DNA of 64,000 nucleotides from Xanthomarina sp. F1114. Its GTDB lineage: Bacteria > Bacteroidota > Bacteroidia > Flavobacteriales > Flavobacteriaceae. A program made the position numbers and the translations under genes. Shown here in pieces: positions 62,026 through 64,000 of this stretch; the stretch's first letter is position 1, and each line of letters starts with the position of its first letter. The notes beneath the pieces were generated by a model that had not been told where the DNA came from, searched no databases, and was given only the letters and a program-made list of their open reading frames with translations. The stretch is from assembly GCF_026410255.1 (NCBI RefSeq), contig NZ_JAPMLL010000008.1, forward strand, positions 62,001-126,000, read 5' to 3'.

Positions 62026-63114
62026 ATGAAAGAAAATCGTAAATTAAGAATAAACGGTCACTCACACCTACTTCCTTATCCTGAGGAAATTCCTCAATTT
62101 ATGAAGGATAAAGAGATTTTTTGGGTAGATGAAGACCGGAAATACATGCTTCAAAAAGACTGGAATCGTCCAATAACGGATTCAAGTTTCTTTTTAAATG
62201 AAAAGTTAGCTTGGATGGAACGTTTTAAGATTGACCATGCTGTTGTTTTAAATTTATCTCAATTATATGGAAATGGTTTGCGTGTAGAAGAGATGAAGCA
62301 AGCCTTGCGTTTTCAAAATGATTTTAATGCAAAAGTACAACGCGAAAACCCGAGTAAATTTACATGTGGTTTTGTGGTGCATCCTGGATTTGTTCGTGGT
62401 GCTTGTTGGGAAATTGAACGTTGTGTTGAAGAGTTAGGCATGCAACTTCTTTGTTTACCTACTCACTATATGGATACTATTGGAACTTGGCGTTGTATTT
62501 TTGACGAAGAAAACGAGCCAATCTTTGAAATGGCTAATAAATACAATTTAGCTGTTGAAATTCATCCATATGACGGTGAAAAGTTTATCAAATTAGAAAA
62601 TATCTCTTGGCGTTTTCACTTAATTTGGATGTTGGCACAATGTGCTGATGCCTATCATTTTTTAACATTAAATGGCTATCAAGACAAATATCCTAATATG
62701 CGAACTTGTTTTGCTCATGGTGGACAATTAGCTCAGATTAATTTAGGAAGACGTATTCAAGGTTTTGATGGAAGACCTGATTTATTTGAAGGTAAAAGTC
62801 ACCCAAGAAAAGCTGTGGGACATAAAAACATCTTTTTCGACACGCTAGTTCACGATACTGGCGGTTTAGAATTGCTTATAAAAAATCAAGGTTCAAAACA
62901 GGTTTTAATGGGATTAGACGATCCATATCCTTTAGGAGAAATGGAAAGCTCGAAACAGTCTTCTTATCCAGGAAAGATTTTAGATTTAGCCATAGAGCGA
63001 AACATTATTACCGAGGTTGAACACGATGCTATTTGGCAGGACAACGTGATTCAATGGTTATGTGGAGATGATCAAGCCGCTAAAGATAAATTAGTAAAAA
63101 GAATTTTATCATAA
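62026..63114 (+). CDS. 2-amino-3-carboxymuconate-6-semialdehyde decarboxylase (amidohydrolase family)
   Basis: A TIM-barrel amidohydrolase of 362 residues. The N-terminal HxH metal site is in INGHSHLLPYP; the next His in VEIHPYDGE, and TCFAHGGQLAQINLGRRIQGF plus LMGLDDPYPLGE supply the later His and Asp ligands. This matches the ACMSD family, though the N-terminus is longer (ENRKLRINGHSH instead of a direct MKIDIHSH) and the sequence contains insertions. It decarboxylates ACMS to 2-aminomuconate-6-semialdehyde, channelling flux away from quinolinate. The terminator behind it closes the operon. Confidence 0.9.
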   Translation: MKENRKLRINGHSHLLPYPEEIPQFMKDKEIFWVDEDRKYMLQKDWNRPITDSSFFLNEKLAWMERFKIDHAVVLNLSQLYGNGLRVEEMKQALRFQNDFNAKVQRENPSKFTCGFVVHPGFVRGACWEIERCVEELGMQLLCLPTHYMDTIGTWRCIFDEENEPIFEMANKYNLAVEIHPYDGEKFIKLENISWRFHLIWMLAQCADAYHFLTLNGYQDKYPNMRTCFAHGGQLAQINLGRRIQGFDGRPDLFEGKSHPRKAVGHKNIFFDTLVHDTGGLELLIKNQGSKQVLMGLDDPYPLGEMESSKQSSYPGKILDLAIERNIITEVEHDAIWQDNVIQWLCGDDQAAKDKLVKRILS

Positions 63115-63124
63115 GTAAAAAAAT

Positions 63125-63158
63125 AAGGCCTTTCATTTTTAAAAACTTGAAAGGTCTT
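63125..63158 (+). terminator. Terminator of the kynurenine operon
   Basis: AAGGCCTTTCA pairs with TGAAAGGTCTT (one G-T pair) around an AT loop, followed by TTA. Confidence 0.7.
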
Positions 63159-63167
63159 TTATAAAAT

Positions 63168-63809
63168 ATGCACTTCCTACCAGAAAAAATAGACGAATAT
63201 GTAGTTGCTCATTCTGAAACAGAACCAGAATTACTGAAGGAACTCACCCGTGAAACTTATCAAAAAATATTACAGCCTATTATGCTTAGCGGACCTTATC
63301 AAGGCCGTGTTTTAAGTATGATTTCAAAATTAATTAGACCAAAAACTATTCTAGAGCTAGGAACGTTTACTGGTTACGCCACTTTAAGTCTGGCAGAAGG
63401 TTTACAAGCTTCGGGAGAAATCCATACGATAGATGTAAATGAAGAGTTAGTAGATTTTCAACGTAAATATTTTGATAGATCAAACTATGGGCAACAAATT
63501 TACCAGCACTTAGGAAATGCTTTAGATGTTATTCCAAGATTAGACATGAGTTTTGACTTAGTCTTTATTGATGCAGACAAGCCAAACTACTCTAATTATT
63601 TTCATGCCATTATAGACAAGTTAAATCCTGGAGGTATCATTATATCAGACAATGTGCTTTGGCACGGGAAAGTTATCGAAAAACTTAATCCTAAAGACCT
63701 TTCAACTAAAGCTGTTTTAGATTTTAATACCTTATTAAAAAATGATGAGAGAATAGAAAGTGTCATGCTTCCTATTAGAGACGGTTTGACTATTAGCAGG
63801 AAAAAATAA
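63168..63809 (+). CDS. O-methyltransferase (catechol/caffeoyl-CoA type)
   Basis: A protein of 213 residues of the Methyltransf_3 family. SAM motif LELGTFTGYATLSLAEGL near 65, acidic loop IHTIDVNEEL, metal/catalytic segment FDLVFIDADKPNYSNYF (the DADK motif) and IIISDNVLWHGKV (DN motif), matching divalent-metal-dependent catechol-type enzymes. The start lies nine bases after the operon terminator, so transcription may come from read-through or an unseen promoter. Its place next to 3-hydroxyanthranilate metabolism allows an ortho-aminophenol or catechol substrate, which is inference only. Confidence 0.9.
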   Translation: MHFLPEKIDEYVVAHSETEPELLKELTRETYQKILQPIMLSGPYQGRVLSMISKLIRPKTILELGTFTGYATLSLAEGLQASGEIHTIDVNEELVDFQRKYFDRSNYGQQIYQHLGNALDVIPRLDMSFDLVFIDADKPNYSNYFHAIIDKLNPGGIIISDNVLWHGKVIEKLNPKDLSTKAVLDFNTLLKNDERIESVMLPIRDGLTISRKK

Positions 63810-63884
63810 AATTAGCTATAGTGAGTCTTGAATGTCCTTACTTTCTGTTGGTTCAACAATAAGTTTGCTACTTTTACAGAACTA

Positions 63885-64000
63885 TTACATCTTTCGTTTA
63901 ACAGAACCAGCAAAATCTTCCACTTCGTCTCTTACTTTATTGAGTTCTTCTTGAACATCTTTAGTAATACTAGTGTCAATACCGTTCTTTTCGGCACTCT
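63885..64000 (-). CDS. Sec-independent translocase TatA (partial, C-terminus)
   Basis: The last 37 codons of a minus-strand gene enter the window from the right edge, ending at TAA 63885-63887. The visible tail is SAEKNGIDTSITKDVQEEL followed by NKVRDEVEDFAGSVKRKM. This acidic, helical tail matches, from memory, the C-terminus of flavobacterial TatA (after the ...DIKSEI segment). The transmembrane and amphipathic helices lie outside the window, so the call is tentative. It converges on the O-methyltransferase gene. Confidence 0.6.
   Translation of the reverse strand, partial: SAEKNGIDTSITKDVQEELNKVRDEVEDFAGSVKRKM

Noticed and set aside
1-64000. tRNA, rRNA, prophage, transposase or restriction/defence islands
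   Set aside because: None recognised. The only defence-like elements are the small toxin-antitoxin pair and the exported nuclease.

Overview
The window is a low-GC chromosomal segment from a member of the Flavobacteriaceae (phylum Bacteroidota). Three things in the sequence support this: many genes are preceded by the TAnnTTTG -7 box used by the Bacteroidota primary sigma factor and lack an obvious Shine-Dalgarno site; one secreted protease ends in a type IX secretion sorting domain; and many families are typical of the group (DUF4476, DUF1573, the TIGR01777 epimerase, a GbsR-type regulator, RskA-type anti-sigma, SusC-like carboxypeptidase-regulatory segments). I see no rRNA, tRNA, prophage, transposase or CRISPR array. 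Most of the window is ordinary core genome.

Layout. 1-2.4 kb: a HAD nucleotidase (cut by the window edge), a polysaccharide-deacetylase-like protein and radC, all on the minus strand. 2.4-5.2 kb: a small accessory patch with palindromes, a DUF4476 protein, a truncated exported-protein remnant and an RHH/PIN toxin-antitoxin pair with its own operator. 5.2-7.6 kb: mpl and a TPR protein (minus). 7.7-15 kb: a giant alpha-2-macroglobulin-like lipoprotein or secreted protein whose 3' end is followed by seven tandem degenerate copies of its own last codons, each joined to a 20-bp palindrome. 15-17 kb: a lipoprotein and a secreted M64 metallopeptidase. 17-21.4 kb (minus): SDR oxidoreductase, DUF4136 lipoprotein, potassium channel, obg, and an in-frame hpt-adk fusion. 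21.5-25.4 kb: purK-purE and an M3 oligopeptidase. 25.5-28.7 kb: a GbsR regulator with a perfect 28-bp palindrome, an epimerase with a second operator-like site, an ECF sigma factor with a small partner, and a UbiA-like membrane protein. 28.9-38.6 kb: gcvP, a FabH-like synthase, methyltransferase, glycosyltransferase, NUC1 nuclease, valS and a DUF1573 protein. 38.7-47.8 kb: aspartyl protease/PDZ, aminotransferase, murB, two further ECF sigma factors, glycosyltransferase, lipA and gap. 47.9-55.4 kb: hybrid histidine kinase, lpxK, Nif3-like protein, a zinc-ribbon-family protein that has lost its cysteines, msrA, a methyltransferase and a lipoprotein.

55.7-63.1 kb is a catabolic operon for the kynurenine branch of tryptophan breakdown: kynU, kmo, a RidA-family protein that fits 2-aminomuconate deaminase, an aldehyde dehydrogenase that fits aminomuconate semialdehyde dehydrogenase, an SDR of unknown step, 3-hydroxyanthranilate dioxygenase and ACMS decarboxylase. 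Together they would take kynurenine to 4-oxalocrotonate; tryptophan dioxygenase and kynurenine formamidase are not in the window. The window closes with an O-methyltransferase and the C-terminal end of tatA.

The least ordinary part is the alpha-2-macroglobulin locus. Three different palindromic repeat families sit in frame inside its coding region, and a fourth is built into the tandem array of C-terminal 'tail' copies downstream. No complete new defence or biosynthetic system was recognised.
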